Made by a program: the position numbers and the translations under genes. This document shows, piece after piece, positions 49,421 to 60,109 of a DNA stretch of 64,000 nucleotides. Source of the DNA: Pleurostoma richardsiae (Eukaryota > Ascomycota > Sordariomycetes > Calosphaeriales > Pleurostomataceae). The stretch covers positions 496,001 to 560,000 of the forward strand of contig JANBVO010000021.1 in the NCBI GenBank assembly GCA_030052745.1, read 5' to 3'. How positions within the stretch are numbered: the stretch's first letter is position 1; each line of letters starts with the position of its first letter. The notes below the pieces were generated by a model, which had not been told where the DNA came from, ran no database searches, and saw only the letters and a list, made by a program, of their open reading frames with translations.

Positions 49421-51592
49421 TCCTGACCTTTCGGCAATGCAGGCTGACCACAGCAACCCCAGGTGCTGAGCGCAGCACGCGCTAACCAGTGGGCAATCGT
49501 CCGCTTATATTGATCGATATTCAACACTGTTTTTGTAGGGTCGTTTTTTCTCTCATCGTCTTCCCTGAGGCAGGGCACATTCGGACACAAAAATTTCGTC
49601 AAGGGTTTTTAAAATCGGCACCTGTTCTAGCTATGGGCCTTGCGCCTAGGCCTACTATCTCGCACTCAAGACAACCTTCCGCGTCCCCAGTCTCTGTTGT
49701 GTCACCTATCGTATAGGTGGCACGCCTACCATAGCAGAGTGGCTTTTCGAAGGAGGTTTCATCGTCAGTCGACGCGAGATTGGCACCAAACTTTCCCCAT
49801 TGGATCAGCAGCTCTGCAAAACGATTCCACAACCCCTTTGTCATCTGTACGAGTATCAAACAATCTTTCCTTTGCGGATTCGGCATGAGGACGACATGAA
49901 TAAGTCGAGGGGGGGGGAGTGTCCGTAGCCGACTTGGTGACAACGCAATTGCCTCGAAATTGAACAGCAAAACTACCTAGAGGTGCAACATGATACGAGC
50001 CCTGCCGACCGTAAATATCCACGCCATCGGGCTTCTCAACCCTCGTGCCGCCATGTCTTCCGCCTTCCTCAACGCGTCTAGCTTTCCCGCCTCTCCAGCT
50101 GGGCGTGTGATCATTACGTCTACAGTTATATTCATTCCCGCCTTGTCGATGTGCCTGCCTCCGCATGCGAAAAGGGGAAAATCGCCTCCAGACGGCGGAT
50201 ATATTGATTGACTGATTTCTGTGACGGAGGGCAGTCAGGCCAGAAAGACAGAAACATCATGAGAGAAGGCGGTAACCCCTTATGCTAGCACTGCATCTTG
50301 CTGATGAACAACAGTCCTGCCCAGAGATGCCCTAGGAATGAGATCGGTCCGTCGTCTGTCGTTTTCTTTGGGCTGCATACCCTATCGCGGATTCAGTGAC
50401 CTTGGCGATTCTGACGAGGTGAAAGAAACAGCAAAATGTGGCGTTGGCTTTTGAAGACGCTGGAACCCCCCATCGTGAGGGAAAGACCTCCCTACAGCCT
50501 TACATCTCTGTGCCTTCGACGTGGCTGTTGGCTGCTTCCGGATATTGTGCTTCTGCTTTTGCCTTCCTTTGCTTGATTAATGCTATGCTACATCAAGTCT
50601 TGCGTTGCTAACAATGCAGTTTTGTCCTCAGTCAAGGAAGCGTCCTCGCATCACTGTTGCACTGACTGCCTGCCTCGCTTGATTGAGTGGTCAATGAGAC
50701 TTGTCGGGAGAGGAGAGATGTCGTCGCTGAACTCGATGGCAGTCTTGAGCGACAAGATTTCGCGTCTCCCTTTTGCTGCTGCATAACCCACCACGCTTCT
50801 CGTTGGAGGGTTCTTGCCTGAGGTAAGGACGAGAGCTTCATCTGCTCGGTGACTACCACAGCACTCGTTTTCAGCCGTCTTGTTCATATCCCTTGTCTTT
50901 TGGGCGGTGCTTGGTCTCGACCTGTGCTTACTCGAGTCTTTGTCTGGTTTCCACAAAGCAGCACAGGACATTCTCCGGATGCATTTACCTACCGTTCCTG
51001 CGTCTTTGTATATTCTCCTTGAATTCTGGTAGTTCCTATCGTACTCAGAGGTGCGGGCGGGTCGGGATTCGTACCCCTTGTTCTCTATGTCGAGGGTTAC
51101 TAGCAAATAAAATTCATTGTGCCTGCATAATATCGACCCTGAGCATTGATTCTTTCAAACGTCCCGTTCTTCTCGATCTCAACCGTTCGGCAATTCTAAT
51201 ACGGCAACCTCTGCAACGATAACAAACGTCCAAGGGAAAGAAGGCTGGAAGCATCCTACACATAAGCTGCAGTTATTCCTCCTTGGAGCACCTCGGCCGT
51301 TACATTGAAGAAATTAGTAGGAGGAAGAGAAGAGCGGCGAGCGACCCCGGCTTAGAGAGAAGCGGCAGCATCTGAAGCAGCAAAGCGCCAAGCTACTCAC
51401 CGAGAGTGCGATCTTGACTGGGTTGCAGGCCTACTTGTCCTACAACGCAGCAAAAAAAGGATCACCTTCAGACAGGGTGGTTTGGAGTATAGAGAAAACG
51501 TGCGGAAGGAAACAGGCGGGTCAGAGCAACGGCCGGGAAAGAAACCGGTAGGGAAGGTCGCGAAAGGAAGAAGCAAGGCTGAGCTTGAAAGC
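49421..51592. other. 2.2-kb stretch with no supported gene
   Basis: Open frames are short, on both strands, without family resemblance. The longest (minus, 50651-51106) has no domain. It should include the 3' region of the Tra2-like gene and the promoter of the gene at 51593. A frame open across 51360-51638 runs into that gene, so its first exon might begin earlier than annotated. Confidence 0.45.
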
Positions 51593-53024
51593 ATGGCCCA
51601 GACTGAGAAGCTAGGGCTGCAGGCCGTCCTCGAACACAGTAAGAAAGGCGCTAGACTTCCAGATGCTCTGTCAATACTGACGATTTCTAGGAGTGTCGTC
51701 CTGCCGATGGAAGCACCGGGGCAGTACGCCGCCCCTTGAGAGCACCGAGCACCAAACGCGGGTTCAAGCGAACACGGAACGAGCCAATACCCCTCCAGGA
51801 GCCATGTCGCGAAGCTTAATTGACGGCTTGACCGGCGCGGACCTCTTCCTGCGTGGAGGACTAGCCTCGACGCAAAATAAGAAGGCAGGCCGCCATGTCT
51901 CCTTCTCCCCCGTCGTAGACACCGAGCCACCAGCGGCGGCGCAGCAGCAGCAGCAGCAGCGGGAGGACCATCGTCCTCCGCGGGACGAAACACCGGAGGC
52001 AGAGCCGTTGCCTGTCGGCCAGTTCCTCCGGTTGCGGGGCCTCGCTCCCGCCCCAGGGACCAACGCCACGGCAGCCCATGCCCGGGACTCGCCCTCCAGG
52101 CGCCACTACGGCGGCGGCATCGAGGGCGCGAGAAGCGGCATGTCGATCAGGGAGCGCCTGCAGGAGAGATCGCGTGCGGACGGGCTCGTGCGCGATCGCC
52201 GTGCGGCGGCGCCCGTCGCTGGCGCGCCGGCGCCAGATGACCTCGACGAGGTGCGGGTCGCGCAGCGGCCGGTGTGGAAGCCGCCTGGGGCGGGGAGGTT
52301 CAAGGTCGAGTACGTCGCTTGGAGGAGGGCGCCGCGGCAGGGACAGGGGGCGGGGCAGGGGGATGATGGGCTGGTATCCATTGGCGTGGAGGATATGCAG
52401 GATGTCACGGTTGAAGAGATTCGGGAGGTTAAGCCTGACCCGGGACGGGAGGCTAGGCTCGAACCTGGATGGGAGATCAAGCCCGAACCTGGCGTGGAAA
52501 TCAAACCTGACCCGGGTGTGCAGGTCAAACCTAAACCCGGCACGAGGGTCAAGCCTGAGCCTGGGGTGGAGGCTAAGCCTGAGCCTGGCGTGAGGATCAA
52601 GCCAGAAACCGGGGTGGAGATCAAGGCGGAACCTCGAGGTGCGGTTGAGGCCGATCCCAGGGGCATGGTCAAGCCGGAAACCAAGGGAGAGGACAACTTC
52701 AGAGGAAATGGAGGCCGCTCCTCCGAGGCATGGAAAGACTTGCCGCTCTGGCCCGGCGTTCAGGCGTCCCCCTTGACTGACCGTGACGACTCTCAAGGCC
52801 TCCCGGGCCACACGCCTCCTCGGACTTCTCCTGATGTTGCCCCTGTCGACGCTACTGCTCCAGCAGCACCCACCGCCAACTCCGACAACCTGATATTCTA
52901 CCCGTCATCCTCCTCGTCCGAGGGCTCCGAGTCGGATGACCAGTGGAGGACGCGGAACATGCCTGGCCGTTCGGAGAAGAAAAAGCGGCCGGCCCCGGCG
53001 TGGTGGATCAAGGCGGAAGCATGA
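51593..53024 (+). CDS. Low-complexity protein with tandem KPEPG repeats, ~459 aa
   Basis: Model: exon 51593-51638, a 52-bp intron 51639-51690 (GTAAGA, branch TACTGAC, TAG), exon 51691-53024. The small intron has a textbook branch site and joins in frame to an ORF that is open upstream of the next ATG, so the spliced start MAQTEKLGLQAVLEH is preferred. A simpler start at 51804 (MSRSLIDGLTG) would give 406 residues. Features in order: a polyQ run of six near residue 100, an Arg/Pro-rich segment, an ordered patch WKPPGAGRFKVEYVAWRRAP, then about ten octapeptide-like units around VKPEPG from ~260 to ~346, an acidic Ser-rich YPSSSSSEGSESDDQW, and a basic end KKKRPAPAWWIKAEA that could be a nuclear signal. 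I do not recognise a family. The gene call rests on the long stop-free frame, composition and intron. Confidence 0.7.
52425..52682 (+). repeat. In-frame ~24-bp tandem repeat encoding (E/R)(I/V)KPEPGV units
   Basis: About ten diverged units run in frame: EVKPDPGR, EARLEPGW, EIKPEPGV, EIKPDPGV, QVKPKPGT, RVKPEPGV, EAKPEPGV, RIKPETGV, EIKAEPRG, then weaker copies ending MVKPET. Several contain hydrophobic-K-x-E, the SUMO-acceptor consensus. Divergence between units suggests an old array under some constraint on the KPE core. Confidence 0.85.
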
Positions 53025-53414
53025 TTCCCCGCGGTGTAGCTCGTCCATGACGGCGGCCGCTTGCTTCACCGAGATTGTATGTTCGGCTTCTGTTGTATCG
53101 GAGAATCATGGCTTATGGTTTGTGGTAGGATGGGCGGATGGAGAATAGCAGTATTAACGTTGTACCGCGTCTGTACAGTTCACATATTATATGATACTAG
53201 GTAACCACTTGAGAGCTCCTCGACAGCACTGCATCGGCTCTTTTTTGTTTTATCGGATCGTAGGCAATATCCTGTTTAAACAGCGCTGACCTTTTATCGT
53301 ATTGTTCACTGCTGGTCCTAAGCAAATAGGCACCAGTAACCCAGTTGAGACATCGTTCAATGTGCCCATGATGCTATCCATTCGTACAAGCGTTTCCCTT
53401 CCCTCCGCATCTGC
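53025..53414. other. Convergent 3' intergenic region
   Basis: This 390-bp region separates the ends of the KPEPG-repeat gene and SEC39. It is more A/T-rich than its surroundings, as expected for overlapping 3' untranslated and polyadenylation regions. No ORF. Confidence 0.6.
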
Positions 53415-56320
53415 TTACTCTCTTTCCTGGTTCCTGTCCGTCGGCTGCGCACCGACTAGCCAGCCCACTCCCGACACCAGAGTCCCCATAGCCGCCTCCC
53501 GCAACTGGTCCCTCTTCCTGATCCTCTGCTGGGCCCCGTCCTGGCCGCTATGATCCTGCGGCGACTCCGACGACCTCGCCTGCGTTGACAGCTGCAGGCT
53601 CGACAGCGCCGTGAAGTTCCGCTGGGCCGAGCGCACCGTCGCCCTCGACAGATCGAACAGCGATAGCGGCGCCTCCTCCGCGTGCTGCCGCGATGTAGCC
53701 CCGGCCTTCGACGACGTGGCAGCGGCGCCGTGCGGCCCCGGACTCGTACTGAAGCCGCCGGGCATCGCCCGCAGGTCGGCGGCCTCGTCCCAGGCGCTCT
53801 CCTGCTCCGCCTCCGCCTTGACCGCGGAGTCGAGCTCCTCCTCGCAGCGGCGGAAGGCGTTCAGGATCTCCTGCAGCGTCGCGGGCGGTGCGATCCGGAG
53901 CGCCGTGGCCAGGCACTCCATACGCTGCTCCAGGTGGCGGATCTCAGGGTTGCCGCTCGCGGTGCCCAGGTGGGTGGGGCGGACCGTCCGCGACGTCCGG
54001 CGATACTTACCCGCCTGGAGCGCGGCTTTCCAGGACCAGTCGTCCACGACGCGGGCCGGCGGCTTCGCTTTTGCGCCGTGAGTCGCGCCGCTGCTTGCCT
54101 TGCGCGCTGGAGACCGCGCAGGTTCGCTGATGGCGGCGAGACGATTGACCACGTAGGAGTAAGCTGTCTCGAAATCATCTTCAGTCAAGGCGGCGTCTAT
54201 ACACATCGCTGTGATCCGTTTCTCAGCAATGGAAAGCTGCTCTGGTTCCTCTTCCGGAGTGAGTGTAGAATGGCCCGACTTGTCGCGCATTGTCAAGCCC
54301 GCGACGACCATATTCGATCCCACATCTATCAGGTCCTGGATCTTTGTATAACTCTTGGGGTTTTGCTCCAGGACCTTTCCAATGATCGAGATTGGATCCT
54401 GGTGGACGCGCAAAACGACAGGGGTAAATGGCTCCCCTTTCTTCAGGACTAAGCGATAGTCACCTAGCGCATGAGTAGCTTTCAGGAGAGCCTCTACCCT
54501 CTGTGTCGCGACAAGACTCCTCTCGACCGTCTCCGGGAACGCATGGATTCTACATCAAGTTAGGTCCAGTAAGTTTGCAGGGGGTAGGATTGAGTGCCCA
54601 CATGTCATCGCATTTCTTCAGGCCGCCCCTTGTGCGGTTGGGATTTGACGCATTATCGTAGGCGTTCATTGCCGCTGCGAATACTGTATCCTGCAATGCC
54701 TTTTTGGGCAGCGGTCTGTCCGGCGAGTCCTCGTAGATGGATCTTGCCAAGGCATACTCTGTGCGCTCGTTAGCACTTCTAGAATACTCAGGAATGGACA
54801 GACTCACTCGTATGGGCGAGAAGGGCTTTCAAGATTTCCACTTCGAGAAGCTCCCTCTGCACTTGGCCAAAAACCCCTTTGTATGACTCTTCAACACGCG
54901 TGTCGGAGTCTTCTGCCCCCCAGTCTCTCAGCCAGAGCACCTCGTTTCTTGCTCGGATCCAGTACCTGTCGTCGGATTTCGGGCCATTGTTGCTGATAGC
55001 ATGGATGAGTTTGAGCGCCTCCGCCTTTTGTTCGCGTTCATCCTGAAGCAGTGCCAATTCTCCCGCCCTCCTAACTGTGTAGCCAGGCCCTAATCTCGAC
55101 ATTAAGAACGCGCTTACAATGAGAGCCTGTAGCAAGGCCAAAGAAGACTCTGAAGGCGCTGTCAGAATGTTTGACTCGTCCAAGAGCCCATTGCGGAGGT
55201 ATGCTGAGTTCCTTGGGCTGAGGATGTCTGCGTGCATGAGCTCGGAGAACGGGGGCAAGATCGCTGCTGTCGCCTCTATTGGAGGGACAGGGTCTTCATG
55301 AAGCATGAGTGCCGTCTTGGTGAGTATTGTATGAGCCCCTGTCAAGGCTTCAACAGAGGTTTCAGGTATGAGATATGCCGATGCTAAAGCGGCCCTGGCA
55401 TATCTGCCTCGCAGATATTCTCGCTGGTCTTCATCCAGCTCCATCTGCCCATAGCCACCCAGATCGAAGTCGTCTGGTCCATCCCACTGTTCCAGTGCAC
55501 TAACGGCGACCTTCCATGACTTAGAGGCGTGACTTGTCAGCCAGAGGAGGAACTGCTCCCACCCGACGCAAAGTAACCTCTCAGCAGCATCGCCTGAGGA
55601 AGCGCCGCGAGTGCTCTCGCTTAATTTTTTGGTCGCCCATCTCTTTCGATCATACAACCAGGGGCCGAGCAAACCTCTGAGATCCCGGCCAACATATACT
55701 AAGCCCTGCTCATCTGCGCCTGTCTGCGAAAGAAGGAGGCCGATAGCTGCGCGGTCGCTAAGTGTCTCGAATGATGTTAGTGTCTGGGGGATGTTCTCGT
55801 CGGGGTAATATTCGTAGTTTCTCCTCAACAGAGGGAGGAGCACAGATATCATCCATATCCGTATACTGGGCGCGTGATCCAAGAACGGCACAAGCAGCTC
55901 GGGCAACTGTGTCAACAGGCCGGCTTCCTCATCCACCTTGTATGCTCGTTTAAGGAGGAATATCGTAGTCGGATCATTTTGGGCGTCTTCGGGCGCATTC
56001 GGGAGCGACAGCGGCAGCAGGTGAAGCTTGCGCACCTTCTTCGCAGCTTGCTCGTTGGAGAGATGCTCGATAGGTGACAGGTCGATGTCTACAGGGGTGG
56101 CCGCATCAAGTTCGCCCTTTTCTATGCTCTCCACGAAGGACACATACTTCGCAGACTTCAAAGTCTCGGGCAGGTAGGTGAGGAGAATGCGCAGGAGCAG
56201 TTCTTTGCGGAGTACGGTGCCATGACGCGCAGCGAGGAAAGCCAAGCTGTCAATATCGGCCTTGGCCGCAAGCTGCACCGCTAACAGTACGGTTTTGGGC
56301 GCCGAAAGGACAAGCGCCAT
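53415..56320 (-). CDS. SEC39: Sec39-domain ER tethering (Dsl1 complex) protein, 934 aa
   Basis: Exons 56320-54808, 54758-54602 and 54549-53415, with introns of 49 and 52 bp (branches GCTAACG and CCTAACT). The second donor, GTGGGC, is weak, but the joined frame runs without stop for 935 codons. The N-terminus MALVLSAPKTVLLAVQLAAKADIDSL and the helical repeats through residue ~880 match the fungal Sec39 family (PF08314), including SYKGVFGQVQRELLEVEIL, ALARSIYEDSPDRPLPK, LKKCDD and the terminal PLSLFDLSRATVRSAQRNFTALSSLQ. Sec39/Dsl3 is a subunit of the Dsl1 complex, which tethers COPI vesicles returning from the Golgi at the ER with Dsl1, Tip20 and ER SNAREs. The region after ~690 includes an Ala/Ser-rich, probably disordered insert. 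Soluble, no signal peptide. It is divergent from an NDUFS5-like gene. Confidence 0.9.
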
Positions 56321-56709
56321 CTCGCAGAGCGCTCATATATTGTCAGGATGCGCAAGAGGCCTCGACAGAGAAATCATAATGCGGTAGTGTTCCTTGCCGT
56401 CATCGTTTGCGTGAGAGCATCCGTCCATGTATCCTGGCATTGAGGACAGCTCTAACAGGCCCAAAGGTCCAGTGCTTGTGATTGGGTGTAACTGCAGAGT
56501 GGACCCGAGCTCCAATGCTGTCACTCTCATTGGTAAGATGTGGCTTGTGATCCGTGGCGTACCCTTGGTCAAGCCACACGTGAAGGCACTGTGGGGCTTC
56601 CGTACCGAACCGCCGGCTCAACTTTACGACATCTGTTGACGAGCTTCGTGACCATTGCTTCACCAGAACCTCGACATACCACACCGGGAAGGCTACGCAC
56701 TACTTCGCC
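56321..56709. promoter_or_regulatory. Shared divergent promoter of SEC39 and the NDUFS5-like gene
   Basis: Only 389 bp separate the two start codons. ATTGG (a CCAAT box on the minus strand) occurs at 56481-56485 and 56529-56533. CCAAT-binding HAP complexes commonly control respiratory genes, so they may act on the complex I gene. Coregulation of the pair is an inference. Confidence 0.55.
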
Positions 56710-57156
56710 ATGGCGTCAGGATATGGATTAAACGGCGGTGAGTCTTCTGTGATGCGCCAATGGCTTCGACTTGGGCTCCTCGGAACTGATAATGTCGCGC
56801 AGGGCCATCCCGATGCTTCCCGTTCTGGCAGGAACTGCTCGCCTGCTACGTCGTCAACACCACTGGAGATGACGACTCCGGAAAGAAGAAGTGTGCACTG
56901 ATGCTGGAGGACTACTACGAGTGCCTGCACCACAAGAAGGAGGTCAGTGGCTCCCAGCCATAGACGCAGCGTAGTGAGGACGGCCGGCTAACGAGGAGAT
57001 GGTCTACAGGCTGCGAGAGTCCGCGCATTGCAGGCGGCGTACCGACGAGCGGAGACCGCGACAGCACGGGAGAACGCACCGACGGCAGGGCAGATACGGA
57101 ATCTTGGCTTGCTAAACAAGGAGGATGACACGAACAAGGTGCTCGCCACGAGTTGA
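56710..57156 (+). CDS. Complex I accessory subunit, NDUFS5-like CHCH protein, 104 aa
   Basis: Three exons, 56710-56737, 56803-56942 and 57010-57156, with introns of 65 and 67 bp. The first exon has only 28 nt (MASGYGLNGG), so the gene is easily missed; no single open frame shows it. The spliced protein has a twin CX9C (CHCH) fold: C14-x9-C24 in CFPFWQELLAC and C40-x9-C50 in CALMLEDYYEC, followed by LHHKKEAARVRALQAAYR and a short tail. This pattern is that of NDUFS5, the 15-kDa subunit of mitochondrial NADH:ubiquinone oxidoreductase, which lies on the intermembrane-space side of complex I and enters mitochondria by the Mia40 disulfide relay. No cleavable presequence is seen or expected. Splice phases all agree, and the family length fits. 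Confidence 0.92.
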
Positions 57157-57848
57157 GAGAGGACAAGAGCCAGTCAGCGTTCGCGGATAGAGTGTACATA
57201 CGGCCCAGGATTGTAGGAATGGTATGGATGGGATGTGTCCATCTTGAACATCTACGCATTCGCTATTGGATTTCTTGTGGGCGGTCGATCTAGAGCAGTC
57301 TCGCTCAAGGAGGGTAAGTGGCCAGACTGCTCTGGAAAGGACGATCGCAGCCTGAGGTCGGCGGAGATACGCTCGAGGACACTGACACTGTCGTCGGATT
57401 GCCATCGACTTGCAGCCTCTCTGTGTTTTCTTGCTGGCTGCTGATCTCTGCTGAAAAGGGTACATGGATATCCGTACCTGAGCCCTCATCGCACCTTCCC
57501 TCCCGTCCCCTCCACGCCGCCTCCCCCCTCCCTCTCTTCTAGGACGTACCTTCCTCTAGCCGCAGCGTGCAGGACGCGCTCAACTCCGTCAACCTCAGGT
57601 TCTCCCAGACAGTCTCAGTACTTTGTACCTCGAGGACTCTCACACTCGCCGTATTTTTATTCCCCTCCACCGTCCTCCTTCTCCTCGTCCAGCGAAGCGA
57701 CCTCCTCTTCCCTCCTTCCCTGTCCCTTAACCTCCCTCCAGTGAGTAAGTCAGAGACGCGCGCTGTTCTATTCAACGGAAGCAGTTTGTGACCCGTCTGG
57801 ATCAGTTCCCGGTTCTCGCAGGCAGAGTTATGCGCCCAGGTATTCAAG
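57157..57848. other. Intergenic region with CT-rich leader of the DUF7918-like gene
   Basis: No gene supported. From ~57480 to 57740 the + strand is C/T-rich, consistent with a promoter and leader for the gene at 57849. The first part holds the 3' region of the complex I subunit gene. Confidence 0.5.
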
Positions 57849-59791
57849 ATGCCGTGCCTTCGAGGAATCGAAATCTCCGTCGTCGCAGAGTCAGCCACCA
57901 AGAGACTCCCCGAATTTCCTCATCCAGATGGATCCCATGTCCACCTACGCGAGCCTGAGGGTGTCTATGATGGCAACGTGCAAAGCTCTAAGAGACCCGA
58001 CACTTCGTTGGGCGCGGAGCATGATCCGACTTGGATCCAGAAGACGAAGCCTAGGATATCTGTCTACATACCTTCTGTTCCTGGTATGGACCTGCCGACT
58101 GATCTTGCACTGTCTGGTTCCTTATCTGACTAGCCTTAGGTGTTCAATTTTCCCTCAGATACGCCGTCACCCGCCCTCCAGAAGGTGCCTCCCTCTTCTT
58201 CTTCAAAATGCTGATGAACGGCCGACATATCACGTCCTGGGGATTCAAGTTCAGCGTCAATGGCATAGGAAGCGTTGTGAGGGCTCTGTTTGAGCCTAGC
58301 AATCGCCATCTTCACAAACAAAATGGCGTTGTCCTGAGACGAGTCGGAATTGAAAGCCGCCATTTCTACTTCCGCTCTGGAGAAGCAAACCAGTCCGTCG
58401 CAGAAGAAGGCGGTCTCATCGAGGTTGAGGTCTTTCGCGCCAAAGGCCGGCGCCGGCGAGCTGCGAAGCTTGACCAGTTTCGAGACCAGGAGGAATATGG
58501 TATTTGGTATGGCCACAGCTCCGACAGCTGAGATTCCGCCCAGAGCAGTACTGACGAGCCCAGCGCCCCAACGGCCGGGCTTCTCGACAAGCCCGAGGAC
58601 GTCACATTCTACGACTTCTTCTTGATAGACCCGAAGGACTCTCCATATGCCACCTTCCGTTTTCATTACCGATCGTGGGAGAATCTCGAGGAACTCAACC
58701 TGATTCCCCAAGCCGACCTTTCCCTCTCTTCGTCCGTCGCCGGTGTTGTCCCTCACCATGGATCTGCAGAAGACCCCGAATCGACGTGGGCACAACAGGC
58801 CTGGGATTCGAAGTTCTCCACAAATCTAGAAGCCATCGACGAGGCCGTTTTCGACGAGGATGCTGATTATCGAAGCGGTATAGTGAAGCCTTCACTGGAC
58901 TCAGATGACAGCGACTCTCCTTTTAACTTCATAAGCCGTCCACCGGAACTACGGCCTCCCTCCTCTCTAGGTGGAAGGCTTCCTGAGCCCAGCAAGGCCC
59001 TTCGAGAAGAGTGTCTAGACTCGTATCTTCAGAGACCGCTCCCCGACTTACCTAAGGAGCCGGAGCCGGATACAGCTTCTCAATATCCCAGGCGGTCATC
59101 CAGCATGTCTTCAAGGACTCCGTCGAATTCTTCATCGAGAGCCCCATCTATTACACCATCTCTTCTCCCTTATGTGGATGGTGAGACGTTCTTCCAGGAG
59201 GAACCTGTGGTGGAAGAGGCCACAGAAGTTATCATCCGCAGCGATTCCCGTACGTCGCCGGGCACGAACGACAAATCAACACAACCACCAATGGACGGAT
59301 CTTCGGACTACGACACGTCGCCACCTTCTAGTGCCGAATCCAAGATCTCGCGCCTTCTGTCGCCCGGAAACTATCTGGCGACTACAGGAAGTACGCTGGA
59401 GCGACAGCTATCTCTCCTTAGCACATCTTCACCTCGAGCTATTCAAGGGCCAGAGTCGCCATCGAGAAGCGTCAGCCCCAAGGTCCGGCAAATTCTTGGG
59501 GACGAAGTGGACTTTCAGCTGGATCTCCCGAAATACGCAACCATGACGCTGACCGAGGCTGAATGGATGCGAGGCAGTCCTTGCCCTTCGTCATTGCGCA
59601 AGAAGATAAACGGGATGTGGAGTCCACGACCAAACAGGAAATCCACAAAGTCTCTGTTCAGAGATAGTCTGCGCCTGACCAAGTCCAGGTCACCGCCGAA
59701 AGCCAGGCATGTGGACAAAAACCGAAGTGAGAGTCAATGCGATTTGCTTGCTCAGGGGTCTAAGAGCAAGTCTGGAAGCTGGTTTGGATAG
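57849..59791 (+). CDS. DUF7918-like fungal protein of unknown function, 614 aa
   Basis: Model: 57849-58083, 58140-58506, 58549-59791. Intron 1 (56 bp, GTATGG ... CTGACTAG ... TAG) joins PSVPG to VQFSLRYAVTRPPEG. Intron 2 is inferred because a TGA at 58529 interrupts a frame that is otherwise continuous. A GTATGG donor at 58507 and CAG at 58548 remove it with only 42 bp, short for an intron. The N-terminal ~270 residues (MPCLRGIEISVV, SVYIPSVPG, SLFFFKMLMNGRHITSWG, EVEVFRAKGRRRRAAK, then LLDKPEDVTFYDFFLIDPKDSPYATFRFHYRSW across the intron) resemble the Pezizomycotina DUF7918 domain as I remember it. The remaining ~340 residues are Ser/Pro-rich and disordered. Biological role unknown. Gene secure, exon 2/3 boundary less so. 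Confidence 0.78.
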
Positions 59792-60109
59792 GGATATCGC
59801 GACTGCTATGATGGCTTCATGAGCAATTCCTTACTTCACAAGGGATGCGGTGGAAGATCACACTGTTTGAGTCACGAAATGACCTTTTTTATAGCTGTCG
59901 ACCAAGAAGTGCTTATCTGGGGCCTCGACGATGCACAACCGCGTCACCAGGTGGCACCGGGAGCTTTGGCAATGCAGTCATGGTTCCTGAAATCGGATCC
60001 TGAGGAAGGTGTTCACTTCTAGAGCAATAGGTAGCTCCTTGTCAAATACGAGAGATCAACCGAGAATCTGCAGTCATGCTTGTTCAATAGCGAGTTACTT
60101 GCCAAACCA
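59792..60109. other. Short convergent intergenic region
   Basis: A 318-bp gap between two gene 3' ends; it holds only their untranslated and termination regions, and no ORF is supported. Confidence 0.6.

Noticed and set aside
48894-49478. Antisense ORF of 194 codons, and a second antisense frame, over the Tra2-like tail
   Set aside because: They mirror the biased GAC/CGC/GGC codons of the Gly/Arg/Asp tail on the other strand and have low-complexity sequence only.
51065-51075. GGATTCGTACC (minus strand GGTACGAATCC), a B-box-like string
   Set aside because: One mismatch to the consensus and no cloverleaf or A box around it.
51861-52811. Antisense ORFs of 316 and 196 codons across the KPEPG-repeat gene
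   Set aside because: They are shadows of the repeat and GC-rich coding strand; the plus frame is longer, spliced and has biased composition.
54001-54012. GTAAGTAT-like donor (minus strand) inside SEC39 exon 3
   Set aside because: The surrounding AALQAGKYRRT and RPTHLG residues look conserved in Sec39 proteins and the frame is continuous, so no intron is called.
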